64,000 nt of DNA from Rhodobacterales bacterium RIFCSPHIGHO2_02_FULL_62_130 (GCA_001828855.1 MHZT01000024.1:16079-80078); one strand, 5' to 3'. Shown: positions 45,862 through 54,319, counted from the first letter of the stretch. The notes: generated by a model not told the origin, from the letters alone. Numbers and translations are program-made.

Positions 45862-46224
45862 TCAGGCGATGGGAGGGCGGTGCAAACTACCGGCATCCAG
45901 AGAGGGGCGCAAAAGATCGCCATGAGGGGTGGTATTCCCTGCGAGAAGCTGTTGCGAATGGCTCATGAGGTTCAAGCAGCCAACGACAGCGACGCAGCTG
46001 TGTTGAACGCAGCTCTGCCCCTCGGCCTCGTGATGCGATGCGTCTGTGGCCCCAGCCGCATGGTCATGTGGGGCGAGTTCTTCATCCTGCACAGCAGTTA
46101 TGCAATGCGAACCATGCGACCCGCCATGATCTGCGTAAGCAATACCGCTTGCCCCGGTCGCAATGACCAAGATCAGGCAGATTACCCGCATCAAATAAGG
46201 CAAGACATATTGCATCATGTCCAT
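45862..46224 (-). CDS. Small secreted His/Cys-rich protein
   Basis: This protein of about 120 residues has a hydrophobic N-terminus (LMRVICLILVIATGASGIAY), then a His-rich section (DHGGSHGSHC, APHDHAAGATDASHHEAEG) with a Cys motif (QSCVQHSCVAVVGCLNL). It ends SLHRPPIA. The start is my choice (ATG at 46224). Metal binding is likely. The layout (signal, His-rich, C..C..C, RPP end) recurs in three other small proteins of the island. It lies between the 34-residue gene and the lipoprotein-tolC genes. Confidence 0.6.
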   Translation of the reverse strand: MDMMQYVLPYLMRVICLILVIATGASGIAYADHGGSHGSHCITAVQDEELAPHDHAAGATDASHHEAEGQSCVQHSCVAVVGCLNLMSHSQQLLAGNTTPHGDLLRPSLDAGSLHRPPIA

Positions 46225-46320
46225 TGCAGTGCCGCACCCCTGTCGGCCTGTCAATTGGCACTTTGATCGCGTCTTATCAGTTTCGCATCACTGTTTCGTC
46301 AGGGCATCAGGCAGGCTTGG

Positions 46321-46425
46321 TTAAGAGCGCAGGTATTTTATCAGTGCGGCGATGATCAGCCCTACCAGAACGACAAGCACCAGCATCCACAGCCAGCCAA
46401 ATCCCATGCCAAATCCGGTCATCAT
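46321..46425 (-). CDS. 34-residue membrane protein next to the Cu ATPase gene
   Basis: A small open frame of 34 codons encodes MMTGFGMGFGWLWMLVLVVL and then VGLIIAALIKYLRS. It has one membrane helix and a basic end. A strong ribosome site (AAGGAG, 7 bases) precedes its ATG at 46425. It begins 60 bases after the Cu ATPase stop and is on the same strand, so it is probably co-transcribed. Small Met-rich single-helix proteins often accompany Cu ATPases. It may be a regulator or chaperone of the pump. Confidence 0.6.
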   Translation of the reverse strand: MMTGFGMGFGWLWMLVLVVLVGLIIAALIKYLRS

Positions 46426-46484
46426 CCGTCTTCTCCTTCGCTTGGGCCCCGCTCAGGGGCGGTTGTGGACCTTGCGGCCCGGTT

Positions 46485-48830
46485 TCAGATCCGCGTGGCC
46501 CGCAGGCGCAGGGCATTCAGAACCACCGAAATTGACGACGCGCTCATGGCGAAGGCGGCAAACATCGGGCTGATGAGCATGCCGGTGAAGGGGTAAAGCA
46601 ACCCTGCCGCCACTGGCACACCCGCCGCGTTGTAGATCAGCGCAAAGAACAGGTTCTGACGGATGTTGCGCATGGTTGCTTGCGACAGCCGTCGCGCCCG
46701 TACGATGCCGTCGAGGTTGCCTTTCACGAGCGTGAACCCAGCGCTTTCGATGGCGACATCCGCGCCCGTGCCCATGGCGATGCCGACATCGGCCTGCGCC
46801 AAGGCGGGCGCGTCGTTGACGCCATCCCCGGCCATCGCGACGCGGTGCCCCGCAGCTTGAAGTTCAGCAATGATCCGCGCCTTGTCTTGCGGCAACACAT
46901 CGGCGCGGATTTCATCAATGCCAAGGCGGGCGGCGACGGCACGGGCGGTGCGTTCATTGTCGCCGGTGGCCATGATGATGCGCAGGCCAAGGTCGTGCAG
47001 TGCCTTCAGCGCGGCTGGGGTGGTTTCCTTCACTGGGTCAGCGACAGAGACCATGCCTGCAATTGCTCCGTCCAAGACTACAAACATCACGGTTTCGCCT
47101 TGGTCGCGGCGCTGGTCGGCGCGCGCCACCAGATCGGTGGCGTTCAGGCCCATGTCCTCGACCAACCGCAGGTTGCCAAGCGCAACCGCGTGGCCGTCGA
47201 CAATGCCGCGCACACCCTTGCCAGTGATCGCCTCGAAATCAGTGGTGGCGGCAAGGTCCACGCCTTTGTCTTCCGCCCCACGCACGATGGCTTCGGCAAG
47301 GGGATGCTCGGACCCGCGCTCCAGCGAGGCGGCAAGGCGCAGCACTTCGGCTTCGCCATGACCGGGTTCGGCAAGCACGGCGATCAGGCGGGGTTTGCCT
47401 TCGGTTAGGGTGCCGGTCTTGTCGACGATCAGCGTGTCGATCTTTTCGAACCGCTCCAGTGCTTCAGCGTTCTTGATCAGCACACCGGCCTGTGCGCCGC
47501 GACCGGTGGCTGTCATGATCGACATCGGCGTCGCAAGGCCAAGCGCGCAAGGGCAGGCAATGATCAGCACTGCCACAGCCGCAACCAGACCGTAAGACAG
47601 AGCCGGATCCGGCCCCCAGACCGCCCAGGCGATGAAGGACAGCACGGCAACCGCGATCACCGCAGGCACGAACAGGCCTGAGACATGATCGGCATATTTC
47701 TGAATCGGCGCGCGCGACCGCTGCGCTTTGGCGACCATCTCGACGATCTGGGAAAGCATCGTATCGGCGCCAACACGCGTGGCACGGATGATCAGCGATC
47801 CGGTGCCGTTGATCGTGGCTCCGGTTACGGGATCGTCCGCCACCTTTTCGACGGGCAGCGGTTCGCCGGAAATCATGCTTTCGTCGACCGAAGACCGCCC
47901 CTCGGAGACCAAGCCATCGACGGGCACCTTGTCGCCCGGACGCACGCGCAAAAGGTCGCCCACCTGCACGGCCTCCAGTGGCACTTCCTCTTCACTTCCG
48001 TCTGGCCGGATCACACGCGCGGTTTTGGCCGCCATGTCCAGAAGTGCGCGAATGGCCCTTCCAGTGCCTTCCCGCGCCTGCAATTCCATCACCTGCCCCA
48101 GAAGGACCAGAGTGACGATCACTGCCGCCGCCTCGAAATAAACCCCGACATGGCCGTGGGCATCGCGAAAGCCGTCCGGGAAAATCTGTGGTGCGATCAC
48201 GCCCACAACGCTGAACCCCCATGCCGCCAGCACGCCCATGGCGATCAGACTAAACATATTGAGTTGCCAGGTGCGGAACGATACCCAGCCCCGATGCAGG
48301 AAGGGCCAGCCGCACCAAAGGACAACTGGCGTTCCCAGAACCAGTTCGATCCACATGGTTGGACGTTCACCAAAGATCTCACGCAGCCAGCCAAGGCCGA
48401 CAAGCGGCCCCATCGTCAGCACCAGAAGCGGCAGGGTCAGCGCGGTGCCGACCCACATTCGGCGGGTGAAATCCACCAATTCGGGGTTTGGGGCATCATC
48501 CGCAGCGCTGGCGGCATCACGTTCCAGCCCCATGCCGCAGATCGGGCATGAGCCCGGCTCGGTCTGCCGGACCTGCGCATGCATCGGGCAGATATAGATT
48601 GGCCCACTCCAATTCTTGGGAACCCTGTTGTAGCTGACTTCAGGCGCGGAACTGGGCTTTGCCGTGTGATGTTTGCCGTGGTGGCCATGCGATAACTGCT
48701 GCTCTGTGCCCTCGGGGATCAGCGTCATGCCGCATTTCGGGCAGTTGCCGGGACTTTCCTGCCGAATTTCGGGATGCATCGGACACGTGTAGATGGTGAC
48801 GCTGTGGATGGAATGGTTTTCATCGGTCAT
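46485..48830 (-). CDS. copA: Copper-translocating P1B-type ATPase with two N-terminal heavy-metal-binding domains
   Basis: The product is 781 residues from the ATG at 48830 (a longer frame continues upstream to 48971). The N-terminus has two HMBD-type zinc-ribbon-like domains: [11 protein letters not shown]...CPKCGMTL and [11 protein letters not shown]...CPICGMGL, with Met/His/Cys ligands. The core has [11 protein letters not shown] (CPC), [18 protein letters not shown] and GDGVNDAP. The membrane ends carry the P1B-1 Cu(I) pattern ([11 protein letters not shown] and [15 protein letters not shown]). It exports Cu(I) to the periplasm. It heads the minus-strand Cu operon. Confidence 0.95.
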   Translation of the reverse strand: MTDENHSIHSVTIYTCPMHPEIRQESPGNCPKCGMTLIPEGTEQQLSHGHHGKHHTAKPSSAPEVSYNRVPKNWSGPIYICPMHAQVRQTEPGSCPICGMGLERDAASAADDAPNPELVDFTRRMWVGTALTLPLLVLTMGPLVGLGWLREIFGERPTMWIELVLGTPVVLWCGWPFLHRGWVSFRTWQLNMFSLIAMGVLAAWGFSVVGVIAPQIFPDGFRDAHGHVGVYFEAAAVIVTLVLLGQVMELQAREGTGRAIRALLDMAAKTARVIRPDGSEEEVPLEAVQVGDLLRVRPGDKVPVDGLVSEGRSSVDESMISGEPLPVEKVADDPVTGATINGTGSLIIRATRVGADTMLSQIVEMVAKAQRSRAPIQKYADHVSGLFVPAVIAVAVLSFIAWAVWGPDPALSYGLVAAVAVLIIACPCALGLATPMSIMTATGRGAQAGVLIKNAEALERFEKIDTLIVDKTGTLTEGKPRLIAVLAEPGHGEAEVLRLAASLERGSEHPLAEAIVRGAEDKGVDLAATTDFEAITGKGVRGIVDGHAVALGNLRLVEDMGLNATDLVARADQRRDQGETVMFVVLDGAIAGMVSVADPVKETTPAALKALHDLGLRIIMATGDNERTARAVAARLGIDEIRADVLPQDKARIIAELQAAGHRVAMAGDGVNDAPALAQADVGIAMGTGADVAIESAGFTLVKGNLDGIVRARRLSQATMRNIRQNLFFALIYNAAGVPVAAGLLYPFTGMLISPMFAAFAMSASSISVVLNALRLRATRI

Positions 48831-48891
48831 GGCAGATATCCGGAATGGGATGACATGCGCGCGATACATCGCGGGCAGAAACTCGGCGGAT

Positions 48892-48909
48892 TGCGTTGAA
48901 AGCAACGCA
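48892..48909. promoter_or_regulatory. Inverted repeat between the small secreted gene and copA
   Basis: TGCGTTG-AAAG-CAACGCA has perfect 7-base arms. It lies 62 bases upstream of the copA start and 19 bases after the end of the 48928 gene. It can be the operator of the Cu-ATPase operon or a weak terminator for the gene before it. Confidence 0.4.
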
Positions 48910-48927
48910 TCGGTGGGTGTGGGTGTT

Positions 48928-49290
48928 TCAGATGGCCCGAAGTGGCTTCGGCGGGTGTTGACCGGGATCAACGGTGCGCCCCAGTGCGGTCGTGGCGTTC
49001 GGCCAGACGAAGGCGATCTGCCATTGCGACACCTTTGCGATGGTCAGCGCCAGCGGGATGATGACAAACGCAGGCGCGCAATGTCCTGCGCCTTGACATG
49101 CGTCTTCGGGATGCATGTCAGGGTTTGCCGCCATAGCTTGGGCGATGTGCAGATGCGGCACCTCCGACCCAAGCTCGGGGCCGAGAGACTGTTCGGCATG
49201 TGCTGCGGATGCGACCAGCACCAGGCAAAACAGCACCGCGCGCCAAAGCGCCTGAATCGCATGCCTATCAGTGCCGCCGAGAACCCGCAT
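48928..49290 (-). CDS. Small secreted Cys/His protein
   Basis: This 120-residue protein has a signal peptide ([20 protein letters not shown]) and a Cys/His motif ([19 protein letters not shown]). The C-terminal part is hydrophobic and ends HPPKPLRAI. It may bind Cu in the periplasm or anchor to the membrane. AAGGGAAGG precedes the start. It is divergent from the gene at 49421 and shares with it a control region with an FNR/CRP-like box. It resembles DUF2946-type proteins in plan, but I cannot confirm this. Confidence 0.55.
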   Translation of the reverse strand: MRVLGGTDRHAIQALWRAVLFCLVLVASAAHAEQSLGPELGSEVPHLHIAQAMAANPDMHPEDACQGAGHCAPAFVIIPLALTIAKVSQWQIAFVWPNATTALGRTVDPGQHPPKPLRAI

Positions 49291-49343
49291 TCAGCCTTCC
49301 CTTTACATCACATTCAGTCTGGGCCGGATTGTGCTGGCTGACA

Positions 49344-49357
49344 TTGACTTGCATCAA
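49344..49357. promoter_or_regulatory. FNR/CRP-family box in the divergent gap
   Basis: TTGAC-TTGC-ATCAA fits the FNR-type consensus TTGAT-N4-ATCAA with one mismatch. It lies 53 bases upstream of the 49290 start and 64 bases upstream of the 49421 start, in the middle of a 130-base divergent promoter gap. Confidence 0.5.
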
Positions 49358-49420
49358 TGCCTTTGCACAACCATTTTCATATTGGATGGCTGACAGTAGC
49401 TGCAGGAGTTCTCCTTTCCC

Positions 49421-49777
49421 ATGCGCGGATGGCTTCACCGCTTTTTGCAGCTCAGCTCAGTTCTGGTGCTGCTTGCGGTTTCCGTGCAGGGAAGCGCTGC
49501 CTGTGTGGTGAGCGATCTGGTTATCAGCACGGCCACAACCGCCGGTGTCATGAGCCATGATGGCGGGGCGACCGCTTCGGAACATAGACCGATGACAGGA
49601 CATCCTGCGGGTCAGGATATCTGCAAGCAGGTTTGTTTGTCCTGCACTGTTGCGCCCCTCGCGCGGCAAGAGTGGGGCGACATTCCCCGCATTGCCGCAC
49701 GGCACCTGACGGACGAAGCCGATATGCCTTCGTTACGACCAGACGATGTCTACCGCCCTCCGAAATCTGCGGTCTGA
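49421..49777 (+). CDS. Small secreted Cys protein with CxxCTVxP motif
   Basis: This 118-residue protein has a signal peptide (FLQLSSVLVLLAVSVQGSAA). The mature part has HDGG, GHPAGQD and the motif ICKQVCLSCTVAPLA, and ends DVYRPPKSAV. The motif is repeated in the protein at 53310 (QCVNCTVLP). It overlaps the start of the downstream open frame of the multicopper oxidase gene, whose true start is at 49848, so it lies 70 bases upstream of it. It is probably a periplasmic Cu-binding helper. A short inverted repeat (AGGAG-TT-CTCCT) sits ahead of the start. Confidence 0.6.
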   Translation: MRGWLHRFLQLSSVLVLLAVSVQGSAACVVSDLVISTATTAGVMSHDGGATASEHRPMTGHPAGQDICKQVCLSCTVAPLARQEWGDIPRIAARHLTDEADMPSLRPDDVYRPPKSAV

Positions 49778-49847
49778 GCGCCGGGTGCATCGCTTGCCCC
49801 CGAACCCAGTCCGGCGCCGTCTCGCGCCATTTTTGGAGTCCAAGGAT

Positions 49848-51305
49848 ATGACACTTCTTTCCCGTCGCGGCTTTCTGGCTGCCAGTTCCGCTGCTGCGCT
49901 TCCCCTGATCTTGCCGTTCGGTGCCAGTGCCGCTCCATCGCGTCTTCTGCGCGCCACCACCCGCACCCTGGATATCGCAGGACGTGCCGTCAGTGTTAAG
50001 GGCCTGCTGGATGGCCAAGGCCGCAGCGGCCTGACGCTGGATCCCGGCGAAGCGTTCCGCGTCGATCTCCTCAACGAGCTTGCGGAAGAGACTATCGTCC
50101 ATTGGCACGGCCAGCACCCGCCGAATGCACAAGACGGCGTGCCGGGCCTGCCACAACCCGCCCTGAAGCCTGGCGAAACCCGCAGCTTCGATTTTCCCGC
50201 CCGCGCTGGCACCCATTGGATGCATTCTCACATCCCTGTGCAGGAGATGGAACTGCTGGCCGCCCCGCTGATCGTGCGGAGCGCTGACGATGCGGCGCAG
50301 GACCGCCAAGAGGTGACGGTGCTGTTGCATGACCTCAGCTTTCGCCCTGCTGATGAGGTGCTGGCCGAAATCACGTCGGGCGCGGCAATGCCGGGAATGG
50401 CGCATGACATGGCAGGCGATGGGCAGACGGCCATGCCCGGTATGGATCACAGCGGCATGATGAAGATGGGCGGCATGTCGATGGGGGCGATGGACCTCAA
50501 CGACTTTGCTTTTGACGCCTATCTGGCCAATGACCGGACGCTTGATGATCCCGATGTCGTCCCTGTCGAAAAGGGCGGGCGGATTCTGTTGCGTATCATC
50601 AACGGGGCCGCGGCTACCGTGTTCTGGATCGAAACCGGGTCGTTGTCCGGTCGGCTGATGGCCACCGATGGCAATGCAGTGGTTCCGGTTTCGGGCAGCC
50701 GGTTTGGCCTTGCCATGGGTCAGCGGCTGGATATCGAGATCACCATCCCGGCAGAAGGCGGGGCGTTTCCGATACTTGCCCTTCGTGAAGGGACCGTCGA
50801 ACGTACCGGCCTTGTGTTGGCGACCTCAGGCGCTGCGGTGACGAAACTCACCACGATGGCAGACACCGCGCATCCGGCCTTTTCAAGTGATCTGGCGCAA
50901 GAGGCGGTGTTGCGGGCTGCGACCCGGCTGGCAGATCGCCCCGCGGACCGTACGGACAACCTGATGCTGGGCGGGTCGATGATGCCTTATCGCTGGACCA
51001 TCGACGGGCAGGGTTGGGGTGGCCACCGTCCCATCCTTGCCAAGACGGGTGAACGGGTAGTTCTGACCTTCCACAACATGTCGATGATGGCGCATCCGAT
51101 GCATCTGCATGGCCATGTGTTTCAGGTGGTTGCACTGAACGGGCAGGCTATGAACGGCGCGCTGCGCGACACGGTGCATGTGCCGCCGATGAGCATGGTC
51201 AGCGTGGCGCTGGACGCAGGTGAGGCCGCGCGCTGGATGCTGCATTGCCACCACATGCCCCATCTGGCCACCGGCATGATGACCGAATTCACGGTATCGG
51301 CCTGA
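49848..51305 (+). CDS. Multicopper oxidase with Met-rich insert (CueO/CopA-type)
   Basis: The product is 485 residues from the ATG at 49848, preceded by CAAGGAT. The Tat signal is LSRRGFLAASSAAALPL. The four copper motifs are HWHGQHPP, THWMHSHIP, HPMHLHGHVFQ and MLHCHHMPHLATGM. A Met-rich stretch (MPGMAHDMAG, HSGMMKMGGMSMGAMD) at residues 180-225 resembles the Cu(I)-binding insert of CueO. It oxidises Cu(I) in the periplasm. The Tat signal implies folding and Cu loading before or at export. Confidence 0.93.
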   Translation: MTLLSRRGFLAASSAAALPLILPFGASAAPSRLLRATTRTLDIAGRAVSVKGLLDGQGRSGLTLDPGEAFRVDLLNELAEETIVHWHGQHPPNAQDGVPGLPQPALKPGETRSFDFPARAGTHWMHSHIPVQEMELLAAPLIVRSADDAAQDRQEVTVLLHDLSFRPADEVLAEITSGAAMPGMAHDMAGDGQTAMPGMDHSGMMKMGGMSMGAMDLNDFAFDAYLANDRTLDDPDVVPVEKGGRILLRIINGAAATVFWIETGSLSGRLMATDGNAVVPVSGSRFGLAMGQRLDIEITIPAEGGAFPILALREGTVERTGLVLATSGAAVTKLTTMADTAHPAFSSDLAQEAVLRAATRLADRPADRTDNLMLGGSMMPYRWTIDGQGWGGHRPILAKTGERVVLTFHNMSMMAHPMHLHGHVFQVVALNGQAMNGALRDTVHVPPMSMVSVALDAGEAARWMLHCHHMPHLATGMMTEFTVSA

Positions 51306-51312
51306 GAGCCTT

Positions 51313-51335
51313 GGGGCAGGCAGCGTTGCCGCCCC
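51313..51335. terminator. Weak hairpin after the multicopper oxidase gene
   Basis: GGGGC and GCCCC enclose a second pair, GGCA and TGCC, with one bulged base and a GCGT loop. No T run follows. It may act as a weak terminator or RNA stabiliser between the oxidase and the BNR-repeat gene. Confidence 0.3.
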
Positions 51336-51360
51336 GACATGTCAAACAAGGAACCGCAAG

Positions 51361-52221
51361 ATGATCCGTTACCTATTACTGACTGTTCTGGCCCTGCCGT
51401 TTGCCGCACAGGCACAGGAGGCTGTGCCACTCGCTGAACTCGTGTCTCGCACCCACATTCACGGCATTGTCGCAGGTCTGAACGGCCTCGACAGTGCCAC
51501 GCTCGCCACCCATCACGGGGTCTTCATGGTCGATCTGGCAGAGCAGACTGCCGTGCCGGTCGGCAGCAGCCGCGATGATTTCATGGGCTTTTCGCCGGTG
51601 CCCGGCCAGTTTGGGCATGCCTTTGCCAGTGGCCATCCAGAAACCGGCGGCAACCTTGGCGTCATTCGCACCAAGGACGGCGGTAAGACTTGGGCGCATG
51701 TTTCCGACGGGATCGGCGGCCCGGTCGATTTTCACAACATGGAGGTCAGCCGCGCCGATGCCGCGGTGCTTTACGGGATCAGCCATGATGGCACGGTACA
51801 GCGCAGCGGCGACGCCGGGGCAAGCTGGGCCTTCACCGGCACCGCGCCGGACAAGCTGATCGACATTGCGACCTCGGCCACCGCAGCTGACCAGATCTAT
51901 GCTGCAACGGAAAACGGTCTGTTTGAAAGCCGCGATGCCGGTGCAAGCTGGCAGTCGATCCTTGCGTCGACGGCGCCGGTCAGCACCGTCGACATGGGGA
52001 CTGACGGGCGGCTGCGTGCCGTTCAACTGGGGCAGGGGCTGATAGACGTGGATGTGGCCTCCGGCGATGCGACCATTGTAGCGCCGGAGGTGCCGGGCGG
52101 CTATCTGCTGAACCTTTCAGTGACCCATGCCGATCCGCTGCGGCTGATGGCGTTGTCGCCGGAGGGGGTGCTTCTTCTGTCGGATGACGGCGGCATAACC
52201 TGGCGCGCGGTGCTGGGATGA
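51361..52221 (+). CDS. BNR/sialidase-repeat exported protein (F510_1955 family)
   Basis: This 286-residue exported protein has a signal peptide (MIRYLLLTVLALPFAAQA) and several BNR-type turns (RTKDGGKTWAHV, RSGDAGASWAFTG, ESRDAGASWQSI, SDDGGITWRAVLG), giving a beta-propeller. Databases name similar proteins F510_1955 family glycosylhydrolases. They are frequent in copper resistance islands, with no proven function. The His-containing THIHGIV near the N-terminus may be relevant. The next gene, a cytochrome c, is convergent. Confidence 0.75.
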   Translation: MIRYLLLTVLALPFAAQAQEAVPLAELVSRTHIHGIVAGLNGLDSATLATHHGVFMVDLAEQTAVPVGSSRDDFMGFSPVPGQFGHAFASGHPETGGNLGVIRTKDGGKTWAHVSDGIGGPVDFHNMEVSRADAAVLYGISHDGTVQRSGDAGASWAFTGTAPDKLIDIATSATAADQIYAATENGLFESRDAGASWQSILASTAPVSTVDMGTDGRLRAVQLGQGLIDVDVASGDATIVAPEVPGGYLLNLSVTHADPLRLMALSPEGVLLLSDDGGITWRAVLG

Positions 52222-52239
52222 CAGGGCTGGGCTGATGGC

Positions 52240-52653
52240 TCAGGGCGCGGGGCGCAATCGTTCGTCCCGCGCCTGCCGGATGCGGTCCGGCCAGGTCGAC
52301 TTGATGAAATCGAGAATGGATGTGATCTCCACCGGACTCAGAACCTCGCCAAACGCGGGCATGGCAGAGCGGAACGAAACTCCCATGTCATCCAGCACAG
52401 CTTGCCCGCCTCTGGTCATGTAGTCCTGCAGCATGGCGTCGTCATGGTGCCAGGTGTGACCCTCGGCGTCATGCGGCGGCGCAGGATAAGTTCCATCCGC
52501 CTTCGGGCTGCGCCAGTCGGGCTGACCCTCTAAGTTCGCGCCATGGCAGGACGCGCAATGCCGGGCATAAAGCGCGGCCCCGGTTTCTGCCGAAGCGGCA
52601 GGGAAAACGTCTGGAAGGTTGCACAGCAACAAAATCAGGATCAGATGACGCAT
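52240..52653 (-). CDS. Small monohaem cytochrome c
   Basis: This 137-residue protein starts at the ATG at 52653 (GGGAGAAAAG upstream). It has a signal peptide (MRHLILILLLCNLPDVFPA) and one haem motif, CASCHGANLEG, with the distal Met probably in SAMPAFGEVL. It is periplasmic, and may take electrons from a multicopper oxidase or cupredoxin. It is divergent from the membrane protein gene at 52730. Confidence 0.85.
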   Translation of the reverse strand: MRHLILILLLCNLPDVFPAASAETGAALYARHCASCHGANLEGQPDWRSPKADGTYPAPPHDAEGHTWHHDDAMLQDYMTRGGQAVLDDMGVSFRSAMPAFGEVLSPVEITSILDFIKSTWPDRIRQARDERLRPAP

Positions 52654-52729
52654 CGACTTTTCTCCCGGCGTTCCACATCCTCTTTTCCACGGTTGGCATC
52701 CGCCTCGCCAGTCAGAAAGCCGTGAACCC

Positions 52730-53191
52730 ATGTCCAAACCGCGCGCGCCAAAAGCATCAACGACCTTTCGCCAAACATGGGCGCGGTTTGTGCTCGCAAT
52801 TGCGGCCCTGAATCTGGTCTGGGAAATCGGACAGATGCCGCTCTACACGCTTTGGCTGACCGGCACGCGATGTGAGATCGCCTATGCCATCCTGCATTGC
52901 ACGATTGGCGATATCCTGATCGCGGCCTTCAGTCTCGCCGTCGCAGTAAAGCTTTTTGGCGCGACGGTGTGGCCCGAAAACCGGTATGGCAAGGTGGCCG
53001 TTTCTGCCATGGTCATGGCCCTGGGCTACACCCTGTTCTCGGAATGGTGGAATGTCGAAGTTCGACAGGCTTGGGCCTATCGGGACATCATGCCAATGCT
53101 CCCCGGTCTGGGGACCGGTCTCAGCCCCGTGATGCAATGGCTTTTTGTGCCTGCGCTGGCCTTTTGGCTGGCGCGGCCAAAATCGGAATGA
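52730..53191 (+). CDS. Four-helix membrane protein of unknown function
   Basis: This 153-residue protein has four hydrophobic segments (FVLAIAALNLVWEIGQMPLY, IGDILIAAFSLAVAVKLFGA, VAVSAMVMALGYTLFSEWWN, PVMQWLFVPALAFWLA). A Cys in GTRCEIAY and one in LHCTIGDIL face the loops. It does not match a family I know. In copper islands such proteins may be involved in metal or haem handling. It is divergent from the cytochrome c gene. Confidence 0.6.
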   Translation: MSKPRAPKASTTFRQTWARFVLAIAALNLVWEIGQMPLYTLWLTGTRCEIAYAILHCTIGDILIAAFSLAVAVKLFGATVWPENRYGKVAVSAMVMALGYTLFSEWWNVEVRQAWAYRDIMPMLPGLGTGLSPVMQWLFVPALAFWLARPKSE

Positions 53192-53244
53192 GCAAAGCCG
53201 ATGAAGCAGGGTTCACTCCAACGTGATGGGGCGGCCCAGCGGGT

Positions 53245-53258
53245 TTGATTTCGATCAA
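53245..53258. promoter_or_regulatory. Perfect FNR/CRP-type box
   Basis: TTGAT-TTCG-ATCAA matches the FNR consensus exactly. It lies 52 bases upstream of the start of the secreted Cys protein gene at 53310, which has a motif in common with the gene at 49421 that also has such a box. Confidence 0.6.
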
Positions 53259-53309
53259 AGCTGATTCTCGCACTTGGACTAGTGTGAAAGGATGTGAAGG
53301 AGATCCGTC

Positions 53310-53645
53310 TTGGTGTTCCTGCGGACAGTGATCATGGCCATTCTGCTCATGCCGACACTTGTTGGCATGTCGGGCTTCGTGTCGCGGTCTGAAGCTTTCC
53401 CAGAAATCGCCGCTGCTCGCAACATGGTGCTCTCCGGGCATGAAACCTGTACGGATGATCATTCTGTCTGCAGCGCCGATGACTGTTGCGAGTGGGGCCA
53501 ATGCGTGAATTGCACCGTCCTCCCGCCAAGGACTGAAGCCCTTGGCGTCGCCCCCTTAGCCGAGGCCTTGTTGCGGCCCGCCCTTCCACCGTTACCCCCA
53601 GGGCGCAGCATCCGCCCGGCGCAGGAGCCTCCACGACCGGTCTGA
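53310..53645 (+). CDS. Small secreted Cys-rich protein with CxxCTVxP motif
   Basis: This 111-residue protein has a signal-like N-terminus (FLRTVIMAILLMPTLVGMSG) and a Cys-rich mature part: HETCTDDHSVCSADDCCEWG, then QCVNCTVLPPR. It ends IRPAQEPPRPV. The start codon is TTG (53310) or GTG (53313); a GAAGGAG site is 8 bases upstream. The motif CVNCTVLP is nearly the same as CLSCTVAP in the protein at 49421. With seven cysteines it likely binds Cu or forms disulfides in the periplasm. A perfect FNR-type box lies upstream. Confidence 0.6.
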   Translation: MVFLRTVIMAILLMPTLVGMSGFVSRSEAFPEIAAARNMVLSGHETCTDDHSVCSADDCCEWGQCVNCTVLPPRTEALGVAPLAEALLRPALPPLPPGRSIRPAQEPPRPV

Positions 53646-53705
53646 TCGGAAAGCATGTCGGCCCTTTCTAGGGCCGCCCCCCGTATCATGAACTGGAGGT
53701 TTGCC

Positions 53706-53825
53706 ATGGAACAGCATGTTCCGAATGTTTGCGCACCATTTTCAGGGCCTGCCGACGCTGCAACTCGCACGTCGTTCAGAAGAACCGCTGGAATGAGTGT
53801 TCTTCATCTGAAGGCGAGGGACTGA
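53706..53825 (+). CDS. 39-residue open frame upstream of DUF2933 gene
   Basis: A 39-codon frame starts MEQHVPNVCAPFSGPADAA and ends SVLHLKARD. An excellent ribosome site (GGAGG, 6 bases) precedes the ATG. Its stop is one base from the next gene's ATG, which suggests translational coupling. It has one Cys and two His. It may be a leader peptide or a real small protein. Its composition gives no family. Confidence 0.45.
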   Translation: MEQHVPNVCAPFSGPADAATRTSFRRTAGMSVLHLKARD

Positions 53826-53826
53826 C

Positions 53827-54060
53827 ATGTCCCGCTGCTTCACAAACCCGAAGGGGCTGGCAATTCTTGGCCTTGTCACGGCTGGCGCGATCTATCTGGC
53901 CTTTTGGCACGGGGCGCATCTTGCCGCCATCGCGCCGCTGCTCCTCGTTCTTCTGTGCCCGCTGATGCACCTGTTCATGCATCACGGTCATCACGGACAA
54001 CATCATCACAGAACGCCCCGGTCGTCTGACACCGACCGCCCACCGACAAAGGAGGTTTGA
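53827..54060 (+). CDS. DUF2933 family small membrane protein
   Basis: This 77-residue protein has two hydrophobic segments (LAILGLVTAGAIYLAFWHGA and LAAIAPLLLVLLCPLMHLFM) and a His-rich end (HHGHHGQHHH). This is the DUF2933 layout, common in copper/silver islands next to P-type ATPases. The Cys in LLCPLMH and the His cluster probably bind metal. It starts one base after the 39-codon frame and the next gene starts one base after its stop. Confidence 0.75.
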   Translation: MSRCFTNPKGLAILGLVTAGAIYLAFWHGAHLAAIAPLLLVLLCPLMHLFMHHGHHGQHHHRTPRSSDTDRPPTKEV

Positions 54061-54061
54061 G

Positions 54062-54319
54062 ATGTATCCGCTGAAACCTGGTGCTTTTGGCCTATCCTTC
54101 GCAGCCTCTTTGGCTGCTATCACTGCCATTTGTTGGGTTGCCGTGCTGATCCTGCCTCAAGTTCAGCTGGCGCACCGCTGGCTGGGCCTGTTCACCGAAG
54201 CGCCTGCCGGCTCTGTCACGGGCGGGATTACCGCCATCGTGGTCAGCTTCGCGGCAGGCTGGGTCACCGCTTTTCTCATGGCTGTCCTCTACAACCGTCT
54301 CATCAAAACCGGAGCATGA
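54062..54319 (+). CDS. DUF5676-like two-helix membrane protein
   Basis: This 85-residue protein has two long hydrophobic segments (FGLSFAASLAAITAICWVAV and SVTGGITAIVVSFAAGWVTA) and a basic end (YNRLIKTGA). This fits DUF5676-type proteins of metal-resistance islands. It lies in a five-gene unit (small frame, DUF2933, this gene, Spy-like, YVTN protein). It overlaps the Spy-like gene by ATGA. Confidence 0.6.
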   Translation: MYPLKPGAFGLSFAASLAAITAICWVAVLILPQVQLAHRWLGLFTEAPAGSVTGGITAIVVSFAAGWVTAFLMAVLYNRLIKTGA

